A stretch of DNA of 64,000 bases from Megascapheus bottae (taxonomy: Eukaryota; Chordata; Mammalia; Rodentia; Geomyidae): positions 51,836,358 through 51,900,357 of the forward strand of contig JANJXV010000004.1 in NCBI GenBank assembly GCA_024803745.1. Direction: 5' to 3'. Below, one piece after another: positions 22,687 through 33,589 of the stretch (position 1 is the first letter of the stretch; the number at the start of each line of letters is the position of its first letter). The translations under genes and the position numbers were made by a program. The notes under the pieces are model-generated. The model ran no database searches and was not told the DNA's origin. It was given only the letters and a program-made list of their open reading frames with translations.

Positions 22687-22726
22687 GCATGCACATGCAC
22701 GCACACATACATAAACACACACACAG
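22601..22726. repeat. Compound (CT)n(CA)n microsatellite
   Basis: (CT)n at 22601-22656 passes into (AC)n at 22657-22683, then degenerate CA/TG sequence. It begins inside the Geo half of the SINE at the word gcgct. Confidence 0.97.
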
Positions 22727-23431
22727 AGTGATTAGTTCTTAAGAGCTCCATCGTCACTACTAAGGTTATTGCACTTAAAAAGAGATGTCAGAAATGTAAC
22801 TGCAATTTTTTCACCATGTTTATATGTAGCAAAAAAGTGGATTCTGATGGTACCTTCACTATTTCACTTTTACTTTCTATATCTGTGTGCAACAAGTTTC
22901 TGTTCCTTGCTTATATAATACCTGTGCCCCATCGATAGATTGTTGGCCCTTATATAATATGGTGGACAATGGTATCAAATTGGCTGGAGTGTAAGCCTTG
23001 TCAAATAGCATATGATGTAGACAGCTTCTCATTAAAATATACAGTCTGTTAACTTTAAGGCAAAACTATATTTCATAATCTGAGTAGGCCTTGTATTTTC
23101 AGTTGAGATGGTTCCAGAACAGAGCTGAGATTTGCCCCAAAGAGAATGCAATTCCACTTCTGGAAAGAGCAGTAGCTCTGGCTCAATAGTTGTATCTTGA
23201 AATTCCCAAGAACGTTTCTTGCCTTACAGAACACAAATATGTCACGGAGATAAATCTGACTACACAGGTCATGCTGCTTTTATGTGTCTTGAATAATCCC
23301 ACTGATACTGAAACATGATAGTCTCTGTCACTAAAACTAAATAGGTGGCATTTTAATAAGTTTGTGGCAAAAAAATGTGGAATTTCTCCCTCATCCTGAA
23401 CTCAGGGAAGAAAAATTTATCTCTACAATAG

Positions 23432-23463
<32 letters not shown>

Positions 23464-23975
23464 GGATGGATAGATAGATAGTGGAAGAGAAAAAATAAAT
23501 GCTACCTTTTCTCTCATTAGGCTGTCATCATACTTGCTTGAAAAATGAGTCTTACTCTATTTCTTGGCTTGCAGGAACAAGTTGTGCCTTTCGCAGTTTA
23601 GAAGGGGAGGGTGATCGGGATGGAGTTCAGATTGGTAACATTCAAGGGAGTGAACCCACTGGAGGTCACCGGCTGGTGGCGCTACAGAAATGAATGGTTT
23701 GATAGGAAAAAACAGGCACTGCAGGCCTGCAGCAGTGGTTAGTCCACAATGAATCAGTGAGAAACTCCACAGTATTTGCATATTCTCAGTATGAACCTTG
23801 TTTTCTAATTTAATTTAGAGCTTTTTTAAAAAAATGTAATAGGATAATATAACATTTTTTGTTAGTTTATAGATACTAAACTTTTATATGTATGCTTTGC
23901 AGACCTTATTTTCCTCCTTTCCACAGATGCCAGCTCTCTACAGTTTTTGTCAGGAGGCTATATATATTTATATAT
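22727..23975. other. Unique sequence with (GATA)n and a possible exon-like block
   Basis: (GATA)n at 23431-23482. Just after it, an acceptor-like tract ending ctctcattag at 23520 leads into 23521-23693, an open, CpG-containing stretch of higher complexity (64 codons with an in-frame ATG at 23499). No domain is recognised and there is no strong donor before the stop. Confidence 0.45.
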
Positions 23976-24225
23976 TTTTTTGGTGCTAATACTGGGTTAT
24001 CAACTCAGAGTTCTGGGTGCTGTTCCTAAACTGTTTTAGCAAAAAAAAAAAAAAACAAACCAAAAAAAAAAAAACCACTCTACCACTTGAACCAAGGCTT
24101 TCCAACTTCCTGATGGTTAATTGGAGATAAAAGTCTAGTCATTTTCTTCCTGGTCCTGTTTCAAATCAAATCTCAGACTCCTGAGTAGCTAGGATTACAG
24201 GCATGAGCCACCAATGCCTGGCTAG
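23976..24225 (-). mobile_element. B1-Geo SINE with internal A-rich expansion
   Basis: Antisense Geo (tcaactcagagttctggg, then ctctaccacttgaacc), junction ggttaattggagataaaagt, and B1-like end (cctgagtagctaggattaca, ggcatgagccaccaatgcct). Between the two Geo blocks two A tracts separated by caaacc (24041-24074) replace the usual sequence. Confidence 0.85.
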
Positions 24226-25699
24226 GTAAATTTCTTAATTTAAGTAACCTTTAATTCTACTTCAGAACTCAAATGGTGCTATTTATTTTATCAAATCATC
24301 CTTTATGGGTCATTATGATCTCAGAGCATATGAAATTTAGATGAGATATAATCTGAGGCTGATTTGCAGGTGATTTTGAATTGCTGAATTTATAAATCTG
24401 AAGTCTAGAAAGACAGCAAAGACTCAATCAGGTACCATTTCTAAAGACTTTTATGTGTGATGACCTCAACAGGGACAGAACTGATGCATGCATACACGAT
24501 TGATCCATGAGGAAGCAGAGGGAAAATAAGACTGCTCTGTATATATTTATATCTGTACTCTGAAAATGGCGCCAAGTTTTAGTACTTCATCTACATTGCA
24601 GGGGATGTTTGATGGGATGTAATTGTTATCTACCAGTGTGGTTAATGGTTTGGATAAAAATCTTACAGATGACAGATTCTACAAGGGTACCAAATGAGTT
24701 ACACTCAATAAAAATGAGCTCGGCTGACTTATAGATGTTACTGCCCAAAGAACTGATTTACTTCCAGCATTGCACAAATGTATGAAATGGATCAATTAAC
24801 TGTTTCATAGAGATTTTTCTTTTGATACAGAGCTGTGAATCATATCAATCCTCCTCTATGGATTTTCCCCAGGAGCTACATTTGAATTGAACTGGGCTTA
24901 TATTAGCCAACAACAAGAATAACTCCTCAACAGTTATGATGAAATGATGAAGAGGTTGCACCATTTACTGTTTTGTTCTCATTTTTTCTTGGTGCTTTTG
25001 TATTTCCACTTAGTCACTGCAGGCAAGACTTGATCAATAGGCAGAATAACAGAGATGAAGAGTTTAAGAAAATAATGCAAGTTACTAGAAATAAAATTGA
25101 CCATATGTTTAGGATATTACTTCTCTTATCCTGTGGATGTAGACCCTTTCTTAGCAATTGGTTCTAGATTAATGGGCTGTTCTGCTTGCTAAGAAAATGT
25201 CTCTAAAATTCACAGTGAATTTCATGCATTGAAACATCATCTTCTTCGAAAGGCATAGCTAATATGTATAATTTTTTTCATTTAAAGGCAGACAAATTTG
25301 AAAAGGACTAATTATTTTCTACATTATCACTTGATGCCACAGTATTACTGGTCAACTTTAAGTGGCAAAAAAAAACTTTAAAATTGTTACCACATGGCAA
25401 TCACACTTTACCGTCAAATCAAATTGAATCTATGAGAAGATAATTTTTAAAGATAAAAAAGAGTATTTCTGGGTTTATGTTTAAGCAATCATAACTTGTA
25501 TAAAACAAAATTACATGGGTTTCAAGGACCACCAACTATGGGTTCCTAGTAAAATCCTAACAAGAAATAGCAGGACATGAGATTCAGTATGTGAGATGTC
25601 ATGAAGCAGTCACTCTCTTTTCTCTTATCACTGAAGATTATATAAGAAATTCCTAAGAGCAATACATTATTTACCATATCCCTGGCATATTTGAATCAG
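24226..25699. other. Unique sequence, no gene recognised
   Basis: About 1.5 kb with no repeat or coding signature that I recognise. Confidence 0.55.
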
Positions 25700-25860
25700 A
25701 ACATATGTGTCATTGTTCCAGCTCTGTAAGTAATTAGTTGCTTGACCTCCATACATAATTTTACCTCTTTGTAGCATGATTTACTCATATGCAAAACAAA
25801 ATTGTTGTTGTATTCTATGATATTCAAATTTCCTTTCGTTTTACACTGTGATAATATTTC
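25700..25860 (+). mobile_element. MIR-like fragment
   Basis: Order resembles a MIR core: ccagctctgtaa, ttgcttgacctccatacata, ttttacctctttgtagc, gatttactcatatgcaaaac (compare the MIR pattern of a ...ACCTC...CTCATCTGTAAAA block). Strongly decayed. Confidence 0.45.
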
Positions 25861-25949
25861 TCTCTTCTACTTAAAAAATCTTAATAGGCAAAAGGTATAT
25901 CTCACAACAGCTTTTCATAATAGTTTTCAGGCCTAGAAGTAAAGGTACT

Positions 25950-26215
25950 TGTATTTGTGGCCATAATGAAGCACCATAGATGGATTAAAAATCAGTTCTG
26001 CAAGCTGAAAGTCCAAGATCAGTGTTTCAGCTGGTTTGGTTTCTAGTGGCCTCTTGCCTTGGCATGCAGAGGGCTAGTTTACTACTGCATTCTGTGATGG
26101 TCATTTCTCCATGGCAACACGTTTCTGGTGTCTCTTCCTTCTATGATAAAGACATCACTCTGTTTGATGAAGATCTCATCCCTATATCTCATTTCATGGC
26201 CCTAACTTCAAAAGT
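25950..26215 (-). mobile_element. MLT1-like LTR (ERVL-MaLR), partial
   Basis: Antisense MLT1 signatures: a degraded ttctgcaagctgaaagtcca (compare TTCTGGAGGCTGGAAGTCCA), agatcagtgtttcagctggt, then ggtttctagtggcctcttgcc, and tctcatttcatggccctaa. This is an ancient solo LTR relic; I see no internal retroviral genes beside it. The 72-codon frame over it is incidental. Confidence 0.6.
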
Positions 26216-26504
26216 AGTCACTTTGGAAGAATTGGAATGAGCATCTGCATTCTGAGGGATGTAATTGTGTCTGTAACGATGCTTTTATAATGGGGAGGAT
26301 CATAAGGAACTAATGTTTTAAGGTCGCATAATGTTTTAAGGTTATATAATGCTTAAGGTTGCATAAAATGGACCTTAGAGACTAAGAAAAGATGAATGTT
26401 GTATGTGTTTGTGTGTTTACATATGTCTATATGTTTTCACATTATAGTCCATATTCACATGGAAATATGTATGTACACAGTATCACTTATTTTTTTCTTT
26501 TAAA

Positions 26505-26800
26505 ATATTTTTATTATCTTTAAGTAGCTGTACAAAGATGTTACCATTTACAAAAGCAACTTATAAATACAGTGCATCTTGATTAATGTCAACTCTTCCC
26601 ACATTCTCACCCATCCCTTCCAATGGCTACTTTAAAATTGATCTCATTTTATTGTCAGGGTGCTCTATGGAGGGATTATAGTTACTTTCATAAGGTAGTG
26701 AATACATTATTTCCTGAACATTGTCATCCCTTCCCATGTTACTGTGATTACTCTTCTCTTGGCAGTATTTCTAGCTTTGGGTTTCTCTAAGCTTAGATGT
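26505..26800 (-). mobile_element. Two adjoining antisense L1 3' UTR fragments
   Basis: 26505-26630 matches the 3' UTR type at 1650 and 15166 (agtagctgtacaaagatg, tcacccatcccttcc). 26640-26760 matches the type at 49985 (cattttattgtcagg, atggagggattatag, gtagtgaatacattatttcc). They are two truncated ends in the same orientation lying side by side. Confidence 0.65.
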
Positions 26801-27264
26801 GTTTCTTGTACTACTTTGCCAGAAGTAATAGTTTTCAACTGTGTGAATATCAGGTAAAATTTTCAGCTGCATATGCCTCTTCAGATTAGATTATTACAGG
26901 ATGTTTGTACCAATTTTAAATAATAAGTTAAAAACAATGGTGGATCCTTTTTTTGTCTGTAGAGTTCCAAAAGGAATTCTTCAGCAGAGTCTCAATCCAC
27001 TTGAGAAAACATTACACACACTTCTGAGAGGTCTGTCCTGGAGACACAAAGAACAAGTTTCTGATTGGAGTACAATGTTGTTTGTATCAAAAGACAAATT
27101 GGATGCAATTTTTCTCCCTTTTTGTTTGCTTTTCTTTTTAGAATAACACAATATAATGGTTCCCAAGTACATACAATAGTGATGAAAGGAACTCATCTTT
27201 CCAAAAACAAATGAAAATCAGAGTCCAATGCCCAGTGCAGAAAGCTTTACTGCTAATACAAAAG
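26801..27264. other. Unique sequence, no gene recognised
   Basis: Overlapping open frames of 81 codons (plus, 26901-27146) and 71 codons (minus, 26981-27196) show no domain. Confidence 0.5.
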
Positions 27265-28690
27265 AGAGGATAAATCCTCACACTTACAACCACCTAATCT
27301 TTGATAAGGGAGCCAAAAAGTCAAGATGGAAGAAAGAAAGCCTTTTCAACAAATGGTGCTGCAGAATTGGATACACATATGTAGAAAACTAAAGTTAGTT
27401 CCCTATGTATAATCTTGCAGCAGAATCAATTCCAAATGGATCAAAGACCTCAATGTAAGAACAGATAGCCTGAAAATATTATAAGAATGGATAGGAAAAC
27501 AGTAGGGAACCTTGGCACAGATTTAAACTTCCTAAGGAAATATCCAAAATCAAAAAAAAAATCAAAAAAAGAGTACCTAATAGGGTTGCATTAAACTGAG
27601 AATCTCTGTATGGCAAAAGATATAGCTACAAAGCTAAATAGAAAGCCCACAGATTGGAAGTTTTTACCAGCTGTGCATGAGATAAGAGCCTTATATCTAA
27701 TTTATATTTACAGCTCAAAAAAATTACCCCTTCAACAAATCTTTGAAAAACCAACCACCCCATCAATATGTGGGCTAAAACCTTAAAAAGAGACTTCTCT
27801 GAAGAAGAAATAAGAATAACCAGTAAACACATGAAGAAATTTTCAACATTTGTGACCATAAAAGGAATACACCATTGATATTCTACCTCACCCCAGCTAG
27901 AATGACCATTATTAAGAAAAATAATAATAACTTTCAGTGGATGAATAGACCAAGAAAATATGGTTTATATATACACAATGGATTTCTATACATCTATCAG
28001 AAAGAATGACATTGCTCCATTCGTAAGGAAACAAAAAGACTTGGAAAAAATTGTATTAAATGAAGTAATCCAGACACAATGAAGCATAACCTGCCTTGTT
28101 TCCCTTATTTGTAATAACTTGATTAGGTCTATAATCCCACAAGTTAATCCAATGGATAGTAAAAAAAAAGCAAATAACTTCATTTGGACATGATTAAATA
28201 AACAGCACTCTAAGCATTGCACAGTAAGAACAAAGGAGTGTATTCTTAGGAGAGGATAGTACGGGCTCAAATTCTGTGCATAGAATCATATAAAAGGATG
28301 CTAATCAAAATGAACTCCAAGAAATGGAATTGAGTTTTAATTGTACTGTTTGCAGTTATTTCCTTTTTCTTTCTTTCTTTTCCTTTGGTTTATTCTCTGT
28401 TGTTATTGTTTTTGATTTTGATACCCCCTGTCTTGTACATAAGCATATCTGGTTTGGGGAAGAAAAGGAGAATCACAAAGTGGGACAAAGGGTGAATCAA
28501 TTAAACAGTGATACTCACTAGACACTAAGTTTGAAATGAACTTTTCAACTTTGTGCAGAGGGAGGTTAGGGAAAGAAAAAGTGGGAGAAAATAAAGAAGG
28601 GATTACATTGTTCAAAAAAGCATGTAATCATTACATTTCTTATGTAATTATAAGCCCTCTGTACATCACCTTTACAATAAAATTTAAATT
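27265..28690 (+). mobile_element. L1 ORF2 C-terminal half and 3' UTR, internally deleted
   Basis: 27290-27365 encodes residues like [20 protein letters not shown], the conserved ORF2p C-terminal region. 27690-27860 matches the QL..I..TN.PI..WA..L.R.FS..D segment with stops and frameshifts. After about 27905 the sequence jumps to DEWIKKMWYIYTMEYYSAI-like sequence (27937-28000) and on to KNDIAPFV (28004-28028), skipping the Cys-rich region. The 3' UTR (28190-28690) is of the CACCTTTACAATAAAA type. This is an inactive relic. Confidence 0.88.
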
Positions 28691-28748
28691 AGGAAAACAA
28701 TATTAGGAGTAAAACTACATAAATCTTAACAAAGTGTACATACCTCAG

Positions 28749-28750
<2 letters not shown>

Positions 28751-28782
<32 letters not shown>
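28751..28782. repeat. (AC)n microsatellite
   Basis: About 16 AC units about 60 bp after the L1 3' end. Confidence 0.95.
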
Positions 28783-28784
<2 letters not shown>

Positions 28785-29109
28785 CTAAACAAAAACAAAG
28801 AGAGGATTAAAAATGATACTATTTAAGTTTGTGTAAAATATCACAAATCCCTTCCAACTAGTGCTCTGTCTCTAGGGATTCTTTTAATTCTGGCAAGCGG
28901 GTTTGGCTAATGAGTAATTATATTTCCAATTTCATACTATCATTACAATTTACACATTAACTGTGACCCACATTATGTAAATTGCCCTTGAAACATGTCC
29001 AATGTGAAAGAAAAAAAATAACTTGTTACATTATCCACAAGCTGTGATTTTGTATGAAAATTTGGGGATTTGCACCTACAAATTATGCCCCATCATCCTG
29101 TACTAAAAC

Positions 29110-29370
29110 CATGGGAAGCATAATAGAGTAGCTAAGATCCCAGTGGTCTTGATTAGTATAACTTGGGCTGAAATAGAGTCCAGGGGTTTGTATAGCATGT
29201 GAGTTTCTTCAGTTGACTTAGTATCTTAGACTCAATATTCTTACTAGCCAAGTAGAGATTATATGCCTAATCTATATGGTTATTGTCATTAATCTCAAGT
29301 AAAAGGATGTGCACAAACCTATTAGTTTAATGGCTGGTACAGATTAAGGTTGCTATAAAATATTAGTTTA
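29110..29370 (+). mobile_element. MIR-like element
   Basis: MIR order can be followed: ataacttgggctgaaatag, gtgagtttcttcagttgact, tagactcaatattcttac, gccaagtagagattatatgc, tggttattgtcattaatctc, and ttagtttaatggctggtaca. It is a decayed but fairly complete copy. Confidence 0.5.
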
Positions 29371-29447
29371 TGCTGACCCTTTATTTAATAGGCTTACTGT
29401 CTAACTCTAGAGATCTGTATATATGTTGAAAAACTAACTAGGATCAT

Positions 29448-29688
29448 GCCGGGCATGGTGGCTCATGCCTGTAATCCTAGCTACTCAGGAGGCTGAGATC
29501 TGAGGATCAAGATTCAAAACCAGCCTGGACACAAAAGGACCTGACACTCTTATCTCCAATTAACCTCGAGAAAACTGAAAGTGGGGTTTGACTCAAGGAT
29601 ACGGCGGTAGCCTTGAGCTGAAGAGCTCAAGGACAGCATCCAGGTCAAGTGCAAGCCCCATAACCCACAAAAACAAACAAACAAATAT
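29448..29688 (+). mobile_element. B1-Geo dimeric SINE, near full length
   Basis: Clear 7SL/B1-like left half (gccgggcatggtggctcatg, ctagctactcaggaggctga, ccagcctggacaca), junction cttatctccaattaacctc, then Geo (gtagccttgagctgaagagc, gacagcatccaggtc) and an (AAAC)n tail. Geo's linker holds the inverted repeat gagct-gaag-agctc. The first copy in a head-to-tail cluster of SINEs. Confidence 0.93.
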
Positions 29689-29690
29689 AC

Positions 29691-30030
29691 ACTGGCATCA
29701 AGCATAGTGGTTCATGCCTATAACTTCAGAAATATGGGAGGTGGAAGATGACTGGAGGATCAATATTTGAATCGTGCCCCAGGCTCAAAGGTAGTAGAAC
29801 TGTGTCAAAACGTGGGAGCCAGATGTGGTGTGGTTCATTCCCAAATGCCTGTCCCACAGGAAGCATTGCTAGAAGAATAATGGTATAAGATTATTTTGTG
29901 CTAACACTTCATATCCTATTTGAAAAACAATATGGAACAAAAATGACTGAACACATGGCTCAATGTGTTAGAGTCATTGCTGAGAAAGTACAAGGCCCTG
30001 AGTTCAAATTCCAGTACCATTTTTAGGAAA
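29691..30030 (+). mobile_element. Older B1 plus ID-like SINE
   Basis: A B1-like segment (catagtggttcatgcctata, atatgggaggtgga, ggaggatcaatatttgaat) is followed after partly unassigned sequence by an ID-like segment at 29945-30015 (acatggctcaatgtgttaga, aaggccctgagttcaaattc, cagtacc). It may be one B1-dID element or two fragments. Confidence 0.6.
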
Positions 30031-30047
30031 AGGAAAAGGAAAGGAAG

Positions 30048-30302
30048 TCAGGTGCCGGGAGCTCATGTGTGTAATTTTCCCTACTCTGGAGGCTGAGAGC
30101 TGAATATCAAGATTTGAAACCAACTCAAACAGGAAAGTCCATGGGACTGGGACCTACAGTATTAAAAATCTTTAAGTCTACAAGTCACTTAAGTGGTAGA
30201 GCATCAGCCTTGAACAAAAGAACTAAAAGAAATCACCCAGTATTTGAGTTCAAGCCAAGTACTGGCACGCGGGCATTCACATACCCACACACACACACAC
30301 GT

Positions 30303-30334
<32 letters not shown>
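30048..30334 (+). mobile_element. B1-Geo SINE with (AC)n tail
   Basis: B1-like half (caggtgccgggagctcatgt, ctactctggaggctgagagc), altered junction, Geo half (aagtggtagagcatcagcc, tttgagttcaagcc), then (AC)n at 30286-30334 interrupted by gtgc. The tail region has become a microsatellite. Confidence 0.85.
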
Positions 30335-30336
<2 letters not shown>

Positions 30337-32672
30337 AACAGTAAATTTAAAATGTTCTAATGTCACATAAATATGTTATTTAAATGAAGAAAACTACTTA
30401 TAAAAACTAATAGATAAAATCCACCATTCCTGAAAGGGAAAGTCAATATAGAGTTTCAACGCAAATTCCCAAACTAACATTTGCTTTCATTTTCAACTAA
30501 TGAAACACCAGTTGATTTGGAGAAACTATGTACTTGCTCTCTTCATAATAAATTCTACTTATCATATGTTCTGCTTTCTCCTTTCATTCAAAATCACCTG
30601 AAACAAACTGAAACTGAATAGCAATTAGCAACCCTATCTATGTTGAGAATCACCTCAAGTAGCTTAAATGAATTAAAGACATGCTTGTGTTCATGCAGGT
30701 TAGGTCAAGGAATTCACAACCAAGAGAAAAATGATGTTCAGTAAATAGAAAGAGGGCTCTACTGAGTTCCTAACTAGAAAAGCTTCACATTAGTTTAAAT
30801 CTTCACAGTCATAGAAGACACTGTAGACCACTACTACCTCTTCTGCCTTCTCTGCTCCTGCAACAACCCATCCCACTTCAGAAAGGTAAATTCTGGCTAT
30901 GCCGTTCTGCAGCAGTTAGTTGCTTAAATCATGCTAATGCTAATAAGATACAGGAGCCAGGAATAGTCATGATAGTTACAGGGGCATGCCATATAAGGGA
31001 TGAAAGTACACTCATCCTTACAAAACACCAGAGTACAAACAGTGTTTCGCATTCCATTAAATAAAACTTGGCAGACTAGGTTCCTTAGGATTGACCCAAT
31101 TAATAAATGTATAGATATAAAAATGAATAAAATAATTTTGGTCTACCAAAAAAAGAACATATTTGGTCTACTACTTTAGTCATTACATTCTTGGTTTGTT
31201 CAATGGTCAGTTGTTTGTCCCTTCAATCCATTAAATTAAGCTAAATTCTTGTTTTTGCTTTGTTTTCGTCAATGATCATTTAAGTATGCCCTTCAACCTT
31301 TTGTAATTAAAGGACTCAGAATTCCTCTTTGTCTAACCAGGTATCTTAGCTTTAGTATAGCTACTTTGTCCTACTCACATCTTCCTGTTGGCCCTTTGTT
31401 TCCTCTCAAATACTTTCGAACTCAAGAAAATTCTGTGTGGTAGGAAAGCAAGGTAGTGGCCAAGACCTTCTAACAAACCTCTCCCCACCGATATCAGTTG
31501 GGACAACCTACATTCACAAGTGCTAAGAAAGCCTCAAATAAGATATCAGAGCACCTCATATAGCATAATTCTTTCACTATCACACAGAAGATGATAGGAA
31601 AAAAGTTACTTTCCTGAACCATCCCTCCCATCACTCCAAACAGTATTTAAAGAGTAATTAATCATTTACCTGGGAGAAAGATAGAAAACTAAGTCCAAGC
31701 GTTAAACTTGAAACCTTGTAAAAACATACAGTCAAGCTGGGTGTTACACATTCACCTGACCCTTCCTGTTACACTAACATAGCTGGACTAATCTAATACA
31801 GTTGTATAAACAGATTTTAAAAAGATGGTTTCCAACCACTTTCCTCCAGAATCACAAAGGGAAAAACAGTCTATGTGTAGGGACACAGAATACCAACTTA
31901 GGAATTTGTCTTGGAGCTGAGACTAGACCAATATGATGACTTTTGGCAACAAACAAAAACCAAAGTGATCATACACACAACAAAGTTTAGGGGAGGAAAC
32001 ACAGACGTGTCCTTGTCCCTAGGAAGAGACATTCAAACTGAAGAATGGCTCTATATTTTGATCTGCAGTTTTTGCCAGCTGTGGCACAGCCTGATATCTT
32101 TGAAACTCGGGCAGTTTCTACATCAGTGAGGCACAGAAATGATATGAATTAGTGACAACCTTGGTGGCCAATTGGTTGCCCTGGCTAACACTACCCCAAT
32201 GTGAGCAGCACAGCATGAAGTAAAGCTCATTCACCAAGGGTATGATGGGGGAGTAATGTAGGACTTTTCCTTTGAACTTAGTGCTAGGTAGAAAATTCCA
32301 ACACTACATAAGAATCAGGCAGTCCATTTCTAGTCCTGTATCTATATATTGTTCCAGAGAAAAACTCCTGTTCCAATAGTAATAGACAGCACAGTCTACG
32401 AACTTCTATTCCAGCCACTATCATGTGTGAATGGATACAGCAGCTTTCTGTTACAAATCCCTGGGAGTATGGGTCATGATTTTACCTCAGTGCTAAGTGA
32501 TCTCTGGGTAAAGTGCTTGTTCCTCCTGATGTTCTCTAAGATAGCTTTGAATTTTATAGCAAAATGCTCACTAATCACACCTATGGTCCCTAGAATTTGA
32601 AGTGACATAAAGAGAGAAAGACAAATTCCTTGACATATATTTCCTGAGAATGAACCATGAAGATATAGAAAA
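30335..32672. other. Unique sequence, no gene recognised
   Basis: About 2.3 kb without a SINE or L1. Frames at 31911-32129 and 32349-32600 (plus) lack known motifs. Confidence 0.5.
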
Positions 32673-32868
32673 TATGAACAAAATTTGAAATTGGATAGGG
32701 AAGGGGGAAAAACAAGATGAGAGGTGGGGGGTGGGGAGGGAAATGGGCACTGAGACACGAGAAAGGGTATCAGTGTATGTGAAGTAATGCACCTTCTATC
32801 TGGTGAATATAATGTAACCCTTCCATGAATTACAATAAAAATATATGAAAAAAGCAATTATGAACAAA
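32673..32868 (+). mobile_element. 176-bp L1 3' end with 10-bp TSD
   Basis: The insert (32683-32858) holds only the last part of the L1 3' UTR: gaagggggaaaaacaagatg, the G-rich tract 32726-32747, gagaaagggtatcagtgtat, and the end attacaataaaaatatatg. Flanks repeat tatgaacaaa exactly (32673-32682 and 32859-32868). The 127-codon minus-strand frame (32474-32857) runs antisense through it and is not a gene. Confidence 0.92.
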
Positions 32869-32927
32869 GAGCATGTACCAACCTGAATCAACAAGAAAAT
32901 AAAAACTTAAAAAAAATAAAAATAAAT

Positions 32928-33022
32928 CTGGGAGCCAGTGGATCATGGCTGTATCCTAACTACTCAGGAAGCTGAGATCTGCGGATCACTGTTCAAAGAC
33001 AGTCTGGGCACTAAAGTCTGTG

Positions 33023-33090
<68 letters not shown>

Positions 33091-33100
33091 TGTCTCTCTC

Positions 33101-33139
<39 letters not shown>

Positions 33140-33537
33140 TTTATTTTTTGTGGGTCATGGCGCTTGAACTCGGCCTGGGTGTTGTCCCTGAGCTCTTCAG
33201 CTCAATGCTACCGCCCTACCCTTGACCCTAGCCCCACTTCCCATTTTCTAGAAGTTAATTGGACATAAGAGTCTCAGGTCTTTTTGTGGCCAGACTGGCT
33301 TTGAACCTTGATCCTCAGATCTCAGCCTCCAGAGAGTAGCTAGGATAACAGGCAGGAGCCAGTGGGCCCAGCCACATCTGTGACTCTTATCTCCACTTAA
33401 CCACCAGAAAACTGGAAGTGGCATTGTGGCTCGTGACAGAAAGCTAGCTTTGAGCTGAAGAGCTAAGGAATGGTGTCCAGGCCCAGAATTCAAGCCCCAT
33501 AACAAACATAAATAAATAAATAATAAATAAATAAATT
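32928..33537 (+). mobile_element. B1-Geo SINE (plus) interrupted by a second SINE
   Basis: The outer SINE begins at 32928 (gggagccagtggatcatggc, ctactcaggaagctgagatc), stops at tctgtgagtct (33017-33027), and resumes at tctgtgactct (33377-33387). It then continues tatctccacttaaccacc, aactggaagtggcattgtgg and gagctgaagagct to an AAAT tail (33508-33537). The two halves are in frame with intact copies. Confidence 0.9.
33023..33376 (-). mobile_element. B1-Geo SINE with (GA)n tail nested in the SINE at 32928
   Basis: Antisense element: (TC)n at about 33025-33134, then the T-rich end and antisense Geo (gggtcatggcgcttgaact, ctgagctcttcagctcaatg) and B1-like part (ggctttgaaccttgatcctc, gagtagctaggataacaggc). 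In sense the tail is a long (GA)n. Its TSD is the 11-bp repeat noted for the host SINE (10 of 11 identical). Confidence 0.9.
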
Positions 33538-33589
33538 AGGACTTGTTGGAGTCATAGCTATGTTTTACTTAATCCTTTGAAAAGAAGCA

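Noticed and set aside
22545..22757. Open frames rich in RE/VC/CV, SL, TH and EGG repeats (also at 21849, 32938, 33020, 43714, 43757, 45360, 58008)
   Set aside because: They are translations of CA, CT, GA, GT or GGGA microsatellites and not proteins.
32474..32857. 127-codon minus-strand open frame, the longest in the window
   Set aside because: It runs antisense through an L1 3' UTR insert and into unique sequence. The S/P/F-rich composition comes from the antisense G-rich tract, and there is no domain.
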